Shown piece after piece: positions 37,846 through 51,360 of a DNA stretch of 64,000 nucleotides. The stretch covers positions 14,377,119 to 14,441,118 of the forward strand of contig NC_047075.1 of the NCBI RefSeq assembly GCF_902459465.1, written 5' to 3'. The notes under the pieces are model-generated. The model was not told the origin of the DNA, made no database searches, and saw only the letters and a program-made list of their open reading frames with translations. Each line of letters opens with the position of its first letter. The first letter of the stretch is position 1. Origin of the DNA: Asterias rubens. Taxonomy: Eukaryota > Echinodermata > Asteroidea > Forcipulatida > Asteriidae. Both the position numbers and the translations under genes were made by a program.

Positions 37846-39448
37846 GTTGCAATGAAACTTCGTTTAAGATCATCTCTTCGCAGAACAGGCAAAAATGGCA
37901 AACAATTTTGTTTTCAGCAGGAAGACCAGCCTGGATTTATAGTGCGACATATCAACAAATTCATTGGTAGGTAATAGACTAATCAGGACCCCCCTACTGC
38001 CCACATGGACAAAACGATATCACCTGCAGGCTGCACCTCTTTTTTGCTTCACTGCTTGATTCAGAAACACACACTTATTTGTGTGATCGGACATCTGTGA
38101 TTGGTCAATACATCAATACTACTCAAAGTCTTCCATGCGTATCCTGTGGCTTTGTTTCTAACCACGCAAACATTTATGTTGGACATGGAGGCAGAGAAAT
38201 CCAAGTGCATCAATTTGGTATAAACACTAAATGGATACAAACTGGTGTATTTTAAAATTAAATTCAAGCGAACAAGATGTAGTCCGGTGTTTTACCCAAT
38301 TGTTTTAAGACATTGTATACTTCAGTCAGTTAATGTTTAATGTACGTATCATAATTAACAAAAGGTTACCATAATTCAGTTCATCTAGAACTGTTCCAAC
38401 TTCAATGACCCCCATTAATTATAGTTGTGAAAAGGGGGAAACAAACAAAAACATTTTTCTGGATATTTCGATACATATAATGCAAAATGTGTCGCATACA
38501 AAGACAACCAAAACTTGACAGTGACTAATGTCTTTGTTATACAGGAGTTTTAACAGTGTAATTATAGCAGGGTTAAAGGTCAACACATTTTGTGTAAGTC
38601 AAATAATTTACCCATCGCAGTATTATTCTTTGGGTGAAAGACTAATAAAAACAAATTAAAGAAAGCAGTAGAAGAGACTCGTATTCTCATATCATAAAAT
38701 TTTACTCTTCAAAATTATACACAAATCCATCGTTGCTTGCAGGAAGTGGTGTTTTTGCAACGAAAAGGTTCTCAAGTAATGACTTCCTTCTCGAGTGCCG
38801 GGGAGAGCTGATCTCTAGAAAAAAAGCCCTTGAACGTGAAAGCAGATAAACTATAGCTGATGGAAGTTTTTTGTACTTTTTCAAACAAAACTCCAAAACA
38901 AAATGGTTAGTCTTATTAAGTTATAATTTGAATTTGAAAACACAGTCAACCTATTCAGCGTATTAAAAAAGGTGCTTTTCCTTCTTCCCCCGCCTTTATT
39001 ACCTATTTCATGTAAAGCCAACAGATATATGCAAATCTTTAATTATTATTTGTGTCCAGTGCAAAGTGTATGTAATAGCAGATGCACGTGAGGGTAAATA
39101 ACTATTGAAAAATTATACTAGCATTAATATAGCATATTTTCTTAAGGATACAAAACACTCGGAGGACAGCCAAAAAGACCTTACAAAAATCAAGACAAAA
39201 CAATAATTGGAAATGGAACTCAACAAAATAATTGTTTTGAAATATTGTTCTTGTATTGTAGTGTGGATGCAACATATTCAAGTTGCATCGGAAGAATGGT
39301 CAATGATGCAGTTGCCACCAAAGCCAATTTGTAAAATGCTGTTAATGACGGCAAGAATTCACATCTTTGCTTATTTGCTGTTCGAGACATTGAAGTCTGG
39401 GAAGAACTTCGGTTTGATTATGGTGTACCCAACTTGCGATGGAGAAAG
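37846..39448 (+). pseudogene. KMT5A-like SET-domain gene, three exons, inactivated
   Basis: SET domains of this class methylate histone lysines. Exons 37846-37966, 38743-38905 and 39262-39448 join with matching phases. They read QPGFIVRHINKFIG, then GSGVFATKRFSSNDFLLECR, then SFLYFFKQNSKTKCVDATYS, and finally HLCLFAVRDIEVWEELRFDY. This is the SET fold in order and closest to KMT5A (SETD8), including the KTxCVDAT junction. Two stops break it: TAA at 38847-38849 and TAA at 39332-39334. The conserved cofactor motif (R-x-INHS in the family) reads RMVNDA, so the Asn-His pair is lost as well. The last exon ends in phase 0, 484 bases before the left end of the 11.9-kb element. Confidence 0.75.
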
Positions 39449-39931
39449 GTATTGTTAAGTATATTATGGTTTTGTTTTTTAATTTTTGTTTAAACCTATA
39501 TTTTAAGAAAATTAGGAAAAACAAACTTGCTGAAGACCTGGTCTAAATTTCATGGCTCTGCTTACCACAGAATTCTGAGCTTACAGTGCGCTGTAAAGCG
39601 CATGATTCTATTGGCCGAATGCCGGAATTCCTTGGTAAGCAGTGCCGTAAAATTGGACCCTTTTATAAAAGGCAGGACAAATTAAAACACCATTTTTCTG
39701 TGCATAGATGTCCCAAATGTAACATGAAAGTTGAATAAGACCCTGGCCTTGTATCGTTATTCACTTTATACTCGTATTCCTGTAGTAAAATGGTATTCAT
39801 ATTTTCTACATAAAATGGGAACTGGTTCCATTGCTGGTTCAGTGCCCTTTTAGCTTAAACATTTGAACATGTTGTCAATACTATGTTAGAATTCATATAG
39901 TGTGTAATGTCTAATTCTCTAAGTGGGTATA
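39449..39931. other. short spacer, nothing recognised
   Basis: This is the sequence between the SET exon donor and the left terminal repeat of the large element, probably intron of the SET gene. I see no feature in it. Confidence 0.5.
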
Positions 39932-40090
39932 ATGCACGTATCAATTGTAGTCCCGGCCCTGGGGGACCCGGGACTAGCGGCGACTTGGCCGGGAATGTAC
40001 AAATGGCTCGGCGTGATAGTCCCTGCCATGCCCCGCTACTGCCCGGCCGGGCGGGGCACTTGTTTTTTGTACATCCCCGACTATACACTG

Positions 40091-40379
40091 GCCCCGGCAT
40101 GCGGGGCATATTATAACAACTTCCGCACGATCCCGGCCCCGACATGCGGGGCATTTATAACAAACCCCGCACGATCCCGGCCTCGACATGCGGGGCATTT
40201 GTTACAAACCTTGCACGATCCCGGCCCCGACATGCGGGGCATTTGTTACAAACCTTGCACTATCCTGGCCCCACATACGGGGCATTTGTTACAAACCTTG
40301 CACTATCCCGGCCCCGACATACGGGGCATTTGTTACAAACCTTGCACTATCCCGGCCCCGACATGCGGGGCATTTGTTC
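40091..40379. repeat. left subterminal array, unit 43-45 bp
   Basis: About seven copies of a unit beginning GGCCCCGACATGCGGGGCAT and ending TTGCACTATCCC lie head to tail. Each unit holds a small palindrome (CCCCGACATGCGGGG) able to form a hairpin. Between the terminal repeat and this array lies CGGGCGGGGCAC...TTTTTTGTACATCCCCG, which also occurs at the right end in the same orientation. Confidence 0.9.
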
Positions 40380-41257
40380 TGACTGATGTCTATTTACCCC
40401 CTTGCTTGCAGCAGAGAGCCTCGGATCGGAACGCTCAGCTGCAAATTAATGTGCGTCTATCATTTCCACTGTTTTTTGGGTCAATACCTTGTCAACCTCG
40501 TTTCCAGGTGTACGATTTTGCCGTGCCATTTTTTTCTTTCCCAGAATGCTTTGCTCGGTCAATACCCGTCATTTGCATAGTAAACATGATTATAAGTTAA
40601 GTTGTTTTCAACACAAGGAAGCCGTACATATGATGTAGGCACTAGCTGAAATTTCACTCGCCGATCGCTGTTGTGCTTGATGAGGTCGTATTGACAGGAC
40701 TGAACATTTAAAACGTCTTCGTAATGAGAATAGCTCAACTTTACAATCAGCCTTCATTATTGATGCATACAACATGCATGTTTTTGTTTATATTTCAGTC
40801 CCAGGTTTTATAAGCCCAAGTCAGTCAAGCTTCAAAAGCGAGTTCAAGAAACAACATGACAACATAAGGATATTTTCTGAGATATCTTAGTGGTTTTTTT
40901 TATTAATGTATTGGGAATATCACATATAAACAAACCATGGTTTGTTATTGTTTGCAAGAAATGTGGTGAGTAAACTAGGATATCGAAGATATGTTGTTTG
41001 ATTTTATGTTTTTTTGACAATGGGGTCCTTACTCTGGGATCTAGAGTAGAGTGGGCCAGTGCATGTAACGTAACCGTGGGATGATCCCCTACTCTTACAA
41101 CAATGTCTACAACTTTAACAACAATAGTAAACATTTTGAAATGCATAAATAATTTTCTAAGAAAGGTAAACAGCTTAATCGTGGCTGTCAGAGAACATTT
41201 AACAAATCAACTTGGAATGAAATTGAGATATATCACTAATTAGTGATAATCCCTAAA

Positions 41258-42260
41258 TAAGTGGAGTTTCAAATTTGAACTAGAATATTTCAAATAATAT
41301 TTACATGTTCAAATGTAATACAGTTTTTGTATTAACAGGAAGTTTGGAATGGAAAGCACACTTTTACTAGCTAACCGTGAGCTTTTTTAACCAAAAGTGG
41401 GGTTTAAAAAACAACTGAATTATCAAATTCTTGAAAGCACCATATCATAATATTTACAGTCAATGAAGGTAACTGCTTTTAAAAAACCTGAGTATAGTAA
41501 GATCCATTAATTAAGGGAGTTTCAAATATGAACTAGAATATTTAAAACAATATTTACATGTCCAAATGTAATACAATTTTTTGTATTAACAGGAAGCTTG
41601 GAATGGAAAGCACACTTTTACTAGCTAACCGTGAGCTTTTTTAACCAAAAGTGGGGTTTAAAAAAACAACTGAATTATCAAATTCTTGAAAGCACCATAT
41701 CATAATATTTACAGTCAATGAAGGTAACTGCTTTTAAAAAACCTGAGTATAGTAAGATCCATTAATTAAGGGAGTTTCAGATATGAACTAGAATATTTAA
41801 AACAATATTTACATGTCCAAATGTAATACAATTTTTTGTATTAACAGGAAGCTTGGAATGGAAAGCACACTTTTACTAGCTAACCGTGAGCTTTTTTAAC
41901 CAAAAGTGGGGTTTAAAAAACAACTGAATTATCAAATTCTTGAAAGCACCATATCATAATATTACAGTCAATGAAGGTAACTGCTTTTAAAAAACCCGAG
42001 TATAGTAAGATCCATTAATTAAGGGAGTTTCAAATATGAACTAGAATATTTAAAACAATATTTACATGTTCAAATGTAATAAACCTTTGGTATTTACAGG
42101 AAGTTTGGAATGGAAAGCACGCTTTTACCAGCTGGCCATGACCTTTTTAACCAAAGGTTCGTTAAAAATACAACTTAAATCAACTTCTGGAAAGCACCAT
42201 AACATAATGTTTACAGTCAATAAAATTAATTGCTTAAAAGAATCCCGAGTATGTTGCAAA
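41258..42260. repeat. four tandem copies of a 254-bp unit
   Basis: The copies start near 41258, 41511, 41766 and 42019. The two central copies are almost identical, while the outer copies are diverged. Each contains AGTTTCAAATATGAACTAGA, AATGGAAAGCACACTTTTAC and ACCATATCATAATATTTACA. There is no coding potential. The array lies between the PHD exon and the left end of the 11.9-kb element. Confidence 0.85.
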
Positions 42261-42779
42261 AAAGTGATACGATTTAATTACTGTAAGTTTATGCCTATTG
42301 TGTATAATAACTGATTGGCAAAGTTGGGATGGGTAGCTGCATAGTGCAGATGTTGCATCATCTACATAGTAGGACTGATTGGAAAACTTTGTGTGGAGAA
42401 AATTTGACATCACTGCTTATTAACAACTGGTGACTGTTTGTAAGGCTTAACAATGGAGTGACATCTAGCTTAAAGGGGCTGTGACATCATGATCAAAGCA
42501 GGCCTGTGGCTGCACATGGACTTATGAACTATCACCAAGTTACTGCACACGTGCATCCTTCCTCCATATCATATCTATGGAGAGTGCACACACACTTGCT
42601 GTAACTAGGTGAGAGTTCGTCATTCCATGTACAGCCACAGGCCTACATGTACCTACTTTGATCATGATGAAACAGTCCCTTTAATCCCACAAGAAAACTG
42701 CAATACACCTTGTTTCAACATCGTGGTTCAATGTCAGTTCCGGCCTCCTAGCATGGTTTAGACTAAATGGGTCATAACA

Positions 42780-45700
42780 CTATTCAGCTTTGCAATTCGG
42801 GCACTTCCATTCCCCCTGGGGCTTTCTGCGAATCCCTACACATTGGTAATGAAACCAAACATCTCGGCATTCTGGATTATCACATTGAACCATCCGCCCA
42901 TACTCTCCTTGTTGGCAAAGGCAGTACACTGTAGATTCATCTGTGATTTAAAATCATTTAAATTAGGATTAAAATGGTAAGATGTAAGGGGAAGAAATGT
43001 CAGGGCAAGAAAAACTGCGAACTGGGAAGAAGCACCTCACAATCTTCATTTGCAGTATCTAGTTCAGTGTGGTAAACTTGTTAGATTAGTCATAATCACC
43101 CAGTGTGTCCAACTCATCATTCACAGGAAAGATTCTTGTTGATCTCTATGCAATGTTACAGTACACATTTGGTGTGCTTCAATCACTACAATATTGTTAT
43201 TTTTACAAATTCAACCAGCCATTTATAGTCATCTTATACGATCTCAAAAAAACAACAACTAAGCACCCAATATTGTCAAAGTTTTATAAAATTTCTAGCT
43301 TGGTTTTGAAAGTAAAGAATATTGTACAGTTAAACAGTGGAGTATATTTTGTGTTCTTACAATGGCAACTTTTGAATTATTGTCAGTGATCCCCACAAAT
43401 ATTTCTTTCCCATTTTGTCTTATTTCAAAACCTTTCGTCGTCACCAATTGTCAATGATTTTGGACAGACTCGAACAGTTCATTCATACAAATTTCAGAAA
43501 AATCTTTTGTTTGACCAAATTGTATATATAAATTTAAAGATTACGTACACCTTTACTTGAACCTATATTTACCTTGGCAGTCAGGACAAAGCCAGACCAG
43601 ATCTGGGGGTGCATGTAACAGACCCAGGCATGAATAGTGAAAGACACCTGTTGGGCAGTCATCGTTTGAGCACTTGATTTCCTTCCCATCTTGTGATGAT
43701 GGATTTTTACACCAGCAGATGTTTTCTTCCTGACTCTCAGCATTTTGGGCCAGGTCCTCTTCTTGTTGACGTACTTGATCATCCTCACCGTTAGGTTTTT
43801 CATTTAAGTTGGGTACCGGTACATCATTTGGATTGTTTCTTGCCTCTGTAATTAAATTGAGTTGACTTAAATTTCTTAACTGAATTGCAAGTTTGATGTT
43901 CCAGACGAGACAAAACGTACCATACTAATGTTAAACTTGAACATCGTGATGCAATCACGCAGATATTTAGTTTTTACATATTGAATATCAAAAAAATAAT
44001 TATAACTAAATCTTTGCCCAGTATACACTTCTTCACAATTAGGCATAATTTAAACTCTGCTTGATATTATAGACCTTTTCCCTGTGACGTCAAAGTACAC
44101 AACAATTCAAAATACATCAATGATCATGAAGATAGGAGAAATTAATGTAATCTGTGAGGAAAGATGCACTTTTGAGAAGGGGAACGAAAATTGATAATTT
44201 GTAACTTCAGGAAAAAGTAGTCTCATTTTGCATGGTTGCATCATAGTAATTATTGATTGCATCCTACTAATTGTTCATTGCATTACTCACGTTGCCGTCT
44301 TCTTGTTTCAGCAGCTTTCCTCGCTCCCGCCTGCCTTCGTCTTTGTACGTGTTTAAGATGATCTATGTAGATATGGACTTCACTTGTTGGCAGTAACACT
44401 TTCTTGGCAAGCTCCTCTATGTCCCCTTCTGTCATGGTTTTGTTCTTAAAACTTATGACAACATTTTTGATGACCTGTGATGGGGGAATAGACATTTGGC
44501 TCCCTCCACCTTTCTTATGCTGGAAACTTTCATCTGGGTTCTTGAAGTGACCACTACATTTTCTAATTCCATGTTGACTACACCTGTCACAGTCATCACC
44601 CCAAGTGGATACGTCTGGAACAGGCAACGGTATATAGGAGATTAGTGGACCATCCTTGAACCACTGCAGATTCTGTGGAGTATTTGTGTTTTCCTGGCAC
44701 AGCTTATGAGGGCACCCAGGTTGGTGGCAAGCCTGAAGGGCAAATACATATTGGTCGGGGAGGTTCTTCAGCATGTGACGTTCACGAACTGCCCAAACAA
44801 GCTGGAAGTTACTATACAGTTCAGGTTTTTCTTGCTGGAGTTTCTGCTTTGCTGTTTTGGATCCTTTTAGGAATGTCAATAAATCTGCCCTTCTGGCTTG
44901 TACGTCCTCCGCATGTTGGTCTTGACAGCCTTTGATGGCCTGCAACTTTGTTTCCATGCATGGTGCACCTTGAATCCGGTCAATGTATACGTCGCAAGCA
45001 GCATTTAAATTACTTACAAGCCTTTCTGTATCAAGACCCTCATCGTTGAAATTGTTGCCTGTCAGCGTGGATGGGATGAATGAATTAGCATGTGCTTGAG
45101 CAATGCAGCCATTCATTAACTCCACCTTGTTAAGGTAGCTGCCGCCACTGTATCTTGTGCTGATGATTGTGAATGCATGACCCTGCTGGATATGGCGCTC
45201 TGTCCAGTGAAACTGTACCTCGGCATGAGAGGGCCCTTCATCTGTAGCCCCGTCAACACGGATGCATTCCACCGATTTGTTAATATCCAATAGATTGCTG
45301 ACCATTTGCAGATCCGCAGCATGCTGAGGTGGATTTTTCTTAAACACAAAATGTGGCTTCACCACAGCAACACATTTTGGTGTTGTAGTGTTAGTAGCCA
45401 TAAACAGGTAAGATGTGGTTTGTATGATGGACGGATACCCATTAACAAAATCAGTCCTTGTTGTCAAAGTTGGCTGATTCTGCATGACAACACACTTCCG
45501 CTGACAATGCGTAAAGGTGGTATCTAGTCTAAAGCCAGCTTGGTCATCTCTGTTTATTACTGTATGGTGGCTCCCATCTTGCAGCTGTAGGGCATCAAGG
45601 TTTCTGTAGAACGCATTACTCCAATGAGCATCAGGGTTATATTTCAGGGTAAATCCCTTCCTGGCTCTCTTGCAGGTGATTCTTGCTTCTCCCTTGTAGC

Positions 45701-48700
45701 GTTTTGATGACAGTCGCCTCTTATGTTTAACGACGCAAAGCTGGACAACAGAGCCATATGAAATGCTTGTGCCATATTTTTGTTCAAGGTGGTGTTGTAT
45801 TTTCTTGAAAGTCACTTTCGGTCCTCGCACCTTACTGTTCCCGTCAAATGTTGTCACCCCTGTTCTTCTCCAAGCATCGGCGCCCATTTGCCTGTTGGTA
45901 ACAAATTCTTCGACATCTTTTCCGATGTTTGGATGGGCCGTTATTATTTGGGAGACCCTGTTGGGAACTTTCCTTTTCAGGAGGCAGTGATTGGCACACT
46001 CTTTAAGGAATTTCCGATGAGCCTTTCTTCTGATGTAAGCCCTCTTCTTTCTGATCAATTCTTTACACCTGTCGTCTATAGTGGATGCACCAGTTTGATA
46101 TAATTGTTGTTCTGAGTTGATTATTGACATGTCTTCATCTTCGGATTCTATTTCTGGCAAACACACCTCTGAATCTAAACTATCATCAGAATCAGAATCC
46201 CAGACGGTTGTTCCCATGTTCACCTCCTCCTTTTCATCCTCATCACTGTCTTCACATATATTTTGGATACCAAATGTGCTCAACACAGCTACGTCTTCTG
46301 TTGTGGCCAGGTGATCAATAGCCTCCCTCAATTCATTGGCTTGTTTCAGTGACTCCTGTATGAGATTATGCTTCTTATTAAAATCTTCAAAACCATAATC
46401 TTTCTTTCCCTTCTTAGACCCTTTTCCAGAAGCCGCACAAGCAATATATTTCATCAACATGCTGTCCTTCTGAGTTGAAGCCAGGGTGCATATAGATCTC
46501 AACATGTCTTTCGACAGTCCATTTGTATTACCGGTGCTTCTTTCTTTGGTGCACAAATGTTGCATATGTTTGTGCATCTGCACATAGCAGATGGTGTCGA
46601 CTTTTGGCATAACATACAGCTGACATCTTCCTGGTTTGCCAATCTCCATTATGACAACAGGAATACTCATGAGAAATCGGACCGCTTTAGTAGATACGTA
46701 CATTTTGCCAGGGCAATACTGTTTGTACATGTCAGCAAGAGGTGTCAATCCTTCTTTTACAACAGCGTAACAGATATTGGTCAAACATGTACAATCAGTA
46801 CATGTAGATGCATGTCTGGAATGGCACAGTTCCTGTTGTAAAATGCAAGCCTCTTCTAATGTGAATTTCTCCACCTTTGAAACATAGAGACATTTCTGTA
46901 CCAAATAATCAGTTTTCCTACTGAGAGCAATATTTTTAGTTTTTAGAAATAGTTCATATTTCCCCAAAACACTGGGTAAATTTTCACTTGTTGCCTGTGC
47001 ATGGGGAATTAATGAAAATCCTGTGGAGTGCTTTTATTATTCCTAATCATGCTTGTTAGGTTCAGGAGGTCTCCATTCAGACTTTCAGTCGGTTCCTCCT
47101 CCGATTCAGAACAAAAATCCACATCATCTCTGTTTCCTTGATCTCCCCGATTGGAAAATACATTCACTTTTTTTCCGTTTCCACGATCTCCCTGCCGACT
47201 TCCAGACATTGCATTTTCGTCATTTCCTTGCAGATCTCCCTGATTTCCAGAAATTACATCCATCTCATCTCCATTTTCTTGATCTCCCTGCTGACCAGCT
47301 TTGCCTGTCACATTTTTTGGCACGGTAACCAATTCAAAGACTTCCGAGTCCTCAGATAGATTTCCATCATCACTGCAAAGTTTTGAAATACCACTATTTT
47401 GTTTACGACTGCCTGTCTTCAAATTCTTTCTCTGTTTTGCAGCCCTCTTGGCATTTTTTTCTTTGACAGTTGCATTTGCAGCTCACTTCTCTTCTGCCTC
47501 CACTCTAGGCGCAAGTTCCCCAATCTATCTGTTCCCTCAATTGCCTGTGCAAAACACTTCTGGTTTGAGTGCTTTTCAATTTGTTGTTGTGTAAGTTTCA
47601 TTTTCAATTGTAATGATTCAATGTCTTGTTTCAGTTCATCCTTCTTCTCTTCTCTCATCTTAATTGTTAAAACTTCCCTTTTCTTAGCAGGTTGTCCTGA
47701 TCGTGACTTTTTCTTTTTGTAGTCGTACGTCAACCGCACTTTATCTGCAGCCAGTCGCATTAATGTGGCTTTGTTGTTGATGAGGGATGGGTCCTCTTTG
47801 CAAAGGTCGTATGATGCTTCGTTGCAGGCGGTGTGGTATTTCAAGAGATGGTCATTCTCTTTTAACGTGTATAGCTGTGAAGCTTTTCTTAATTTTGCCT
47901 CATCCACATGTACAGTTGCATGCTTTCTCGCCTCTGATGCTACCTGTGAAAATAAAAACATAATTATATGTATGCTTTTGGGTAACTCCATGTTAAACAC
48001 TGATATCACCCACTTTTCAGAAAATTGTCTGCACTGTGCAATTCAACCTTTGGTGCAACCCAACCTTTGTCACTTTTCAAGCATACTCAAAACAATTGTA
48101 CACTAAAACTGTAAACTTACCACTAGTTCAGGTCCTAATGTCCCATTCTTATTTAAGGTTAGTTGCCTGGTCCTGCTCTTACCAGTCTGATTTATATCTA
48201 GAGTTCATAAAAGATAGGAAAGAAATTCAGATTCATGTTTTTGTGCACAAACACGATAGTTGTATTTTAGCATTTAACAAATTACTTAACTGTGTAGGTG
48301 GGTAACATGACACCAAGGGTCAAATGTACAATACTACAAACAGCATCCCAGTTAAATAATGTTCTAAAAGTCATGGGGGGGGCGTCAATGGTCACATGAG
48401 TTCACTATATGCCAGTGGTTAGTCCAATCTACAAACTGACAAATGACTAACCAAATATTTTAAAAATCTGAAAGAAATGATCAGGGGGTCAAATTTTTTG
48501 TCTGTATAATTCTATTAATTCTATAAAAACATTCTAGATAAATGCTTTCTCCAAAAACGATGAAAATATTTCTCAACAATTTGTTTCATCACCTTGTAAA
48601 TCAACCATATGGTGTGCAATGTCATAAAAATCAAGAACACCCTAAAAAACGTTTGTATACTGGCTTTCAGAAAATTCAGAAGACTAAATTTTGATATCTG

Positions 48701-49685
48701 AGCCCAAGTCTGCCATTTTGATGCAACTAGCCACATATTAAATTTTGGTCAATTGTTACATGGTCAACACAAGACATATGCCATTAAGGGTCACTTGAGT
48801 TTGGAGTCAAAGGAAATGAACAGGACTTTCTAAGTCATTAGTATAGCCATTTGGGGTGAAATGTCTATAAATCGGATCATCATAGGTCACATATAGCTGG
48901 TAGCATTGTTATGTTACGTACGTTTAAACCACCAGCTTGAGAGGGAAGAGAGTGAGACAGGAGAGGCGCAGTGATGAGGGAATTATTTATTTTTACACAT
49001 TTTAAAAACTATGCATGCAATACTAACCTGCATGTCCTTTTCCCTGTGATGTAGATGGGATGTCTTCTGCATGTACACTCTTTAGGCCTACTGCTGATGA
49101 ACTACTTTTGCTTGTGCTTTAAGTGGGACAAGTGTCTAAATTACAATGTTTACATTTTTTACTTTAATTTAATCATTAGAAAAGAAGCATTTTTAAAGCA
49201 TTAGATTTCAACATTGACCTTGAATGACTCCAAGATGACCTTTGACCTCTAATCACTTATGAATCCACATGACCCACTTAAGAATCACTGAACTTGGGTC
49301 ACATGGGTTAATACTACCCATCCAGTCATGCGGAAATGGCAAATTTGAAATATTAAGTTATGAAAAATGATCTAAATTCTGAAATAAACCCATGGCAAGT
49401 TGACCTTTGAACTACTTTATACTCAATGTGATCCCAATAAACGGTTTATATTGGGACAAAGTTTGGTTTGAATTGAAGTCGGACTGTTCAAATGTGAGTC
49501 ATTTATTTAAACAGCGAACAACACTAGGCCTAAAGCCCACAATTGATCCCTGTGTGTCATATGGGTAATTACACTCGTTTGAACAGTTTAACATAATTAG
49601 TTAAATTACCATTATCGATATTAAGTTCTTCAAGTGTTGAACTTGAAGGTATTCCTTTATTGACATCTGACGCATCACCCATCAT
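42780..49685 (-). CDS. DDE-like transposase with two C-terminal PHD fingers, multi-exon
   Basis: Exons with matching phases (minus strand) are 48197-48121, 47943-44291, 43845-43573 and 42940-42780 (stop). Likely earlier exons are 49685-49610 (start MMGDASDVNKGIPSS) and one ending at 49028. The long exon encodes a Lys/Glu-rich region and then 894 residues read from 46967. These include a Cys-rich N-part, an acidic stretch at about 240-285 and an HTH-like segment at about 385-411. NRDDQAGFRLD (D475), IRVDGATDEGPSHAEVQFHW (D572) and GGSYLNKVELMNG (E616) would make a DDE triad, and a Cys/His cluster follows. The next two exons are PHD fingers: CWCKNP...CSNDDC...FHYSC...CPDC, and YCLCQQGEYGRMVQCDN...WFHYQC...CPNC. 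Two single-base frame breaks, one in an A-run near 47455 and one near 47020, separate the first parts from the 894-residue part. These could be real damage or assembly error. The DDE assignment is inference; the PHD fingers are clear. Confidence 0.65.
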
Positions 49686-51360
49686 ACAGTTTGTAATGGA
49701 TCAAAAGAAAGAGAATTCATACTGGTGTTTTTTCCATCGTTTAAAATGTTAAGTTTGATCACTAAAAAATACATCAATTATTCAATAATAATAATTGCAA
49801 GTTTTCAGATAGTTTTAAAATTATTCCCAGCTAGCATCGGAGAACATGAATGGCACTTTTTGAGACATTTGTATTTGTTGTTTTCAGCAGAACCAAGTTT
49901 TGTCGGTGAATGTTCATATTAAAGGTAGTAGTACAAGTAGTAGGCCTAGTTGGGTTGAAAACAATTACACATTTTAATGGACGGTGGACATGGTGGATTA
50001 GGATGTTACCTAACCTAGGTTCAATTAAACCTTCGGAAAGTATGAAGCAAACAAAATAATAATAACAATTTGGGCGTACATGTACAAGAAAATTTGTTTA
50101 AAAAGTTTGCTTTTAACATAGATAGATTAAAAAACATTTTCCATGCAATACATAAAACAATATTTTAGATACACACCTATAAAATAAAGTGATTGTTAAT
50201 TATTTGTTTGTTTTGAGGGGGTCGCCTAGCCCAGGTTAAACTTCTCCGTACAATACAGTGTATAAAATGCAACGGAGGTGACGGAGACGAGACTGGCATG
50301 CCTAGACTAGAGAGTACTACTAGTACTCTAGTAGTTGTAGTAGTAGTACTCCTACAATCATGTCCCCCCAATACAGTACATGTCATGCATGATGTAGTAA
50401 AAAGTATAGTACTGTATTCCCTGTGATAATACTAGTTCCTAGTGGTACTACTGTACTAGTAGTAGTAGTACTACCCTTACCCTAGGCCGGGGCCAAGTGG
50501 GTCTTAATAAAAACGCACTCTATTCATACGTCATCAATATTATTACAATTTTTTTCTGGGATTGCAATGCATAAAACGCCTTGCGTAGCGACCGCTCGAC
50601 GGTGATTTGAGTACACCACCGACCGTGTACACATATGGTCGCCCCGGCCCCGGCCTGCCCGCTGCTACTGCAGCGACAAGTTTTTCACACAGCTGAAACA
50701 TAGTATTCACATTTTTTACGCGCTATATTTCATCAATAATCTGTTCTACGAAATCCATTAATTCACCTGTGAACAAAAATATATAAAAAAGATGAACATA
50801 CCTTAGATTTTCTGGAAGTTGTAAAACTGTTCCCGAATGTCCGGTCGTCACACTGCTGTACGTGGAGAGAGATCATCAACAGCACTTTTTTGACAGTTTA
50901 ATTTATTGCATGAACATCACACAACACACGTACACACGTGCGCGCACACAGAACAGTCAGTTGTCAAGTTAGCACATTGCCTGGTACCCAACAGATATTT
51001 TTGATCACGATTACCAGTTTAATAGACTGTGCAAGTCTCGCGCGTACCGGAACGAGAAAACACGTTAAACGAAAAACATACAATTGTTTTTCTTTTTTAA
51101 ATCAAATGTTTGTTTTAAATTATATCTATGAAGAAATGTGAACAATATAAATACTCATTACAATTTTTATAAAATGTATTTTAGCTTTTGTATTGAATAC
51201 ACAAATAATTTGTTAAATATTACGTTTAACCGCAAAACCCAGAAATGAAACTGGTAATACATCGGCCTTTGTGCGTAGAGACGGATCGGATCGAACCGTG
51301 CCACTGCTGGCTGTGCGTCGACGAAATATGGACAGCTTTTCATTCAAGGCTAGGTATGTC

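Noticed and set aside
39855..40600. Open frames with repeated TCGAFVTNLA- or MRGICYKPCT-type units
   Set aside because: These are translations of the 43-45-bp left subterminal array on both strands, not proteins.
43534..43803. Minus-strand frame MKNLTVRMIKYVNKKRTWPK and onward
   Set aside because: It is a different frame of the first PHD exon. The true frame gives a complete zinc finger and correct splice phases.
45116..46841. Several plus-strand frames of 60-107 codons within 44.3-47.0 kb
   Set aside because: All are shadows opposite the 894-residue minus-strand coding segment.
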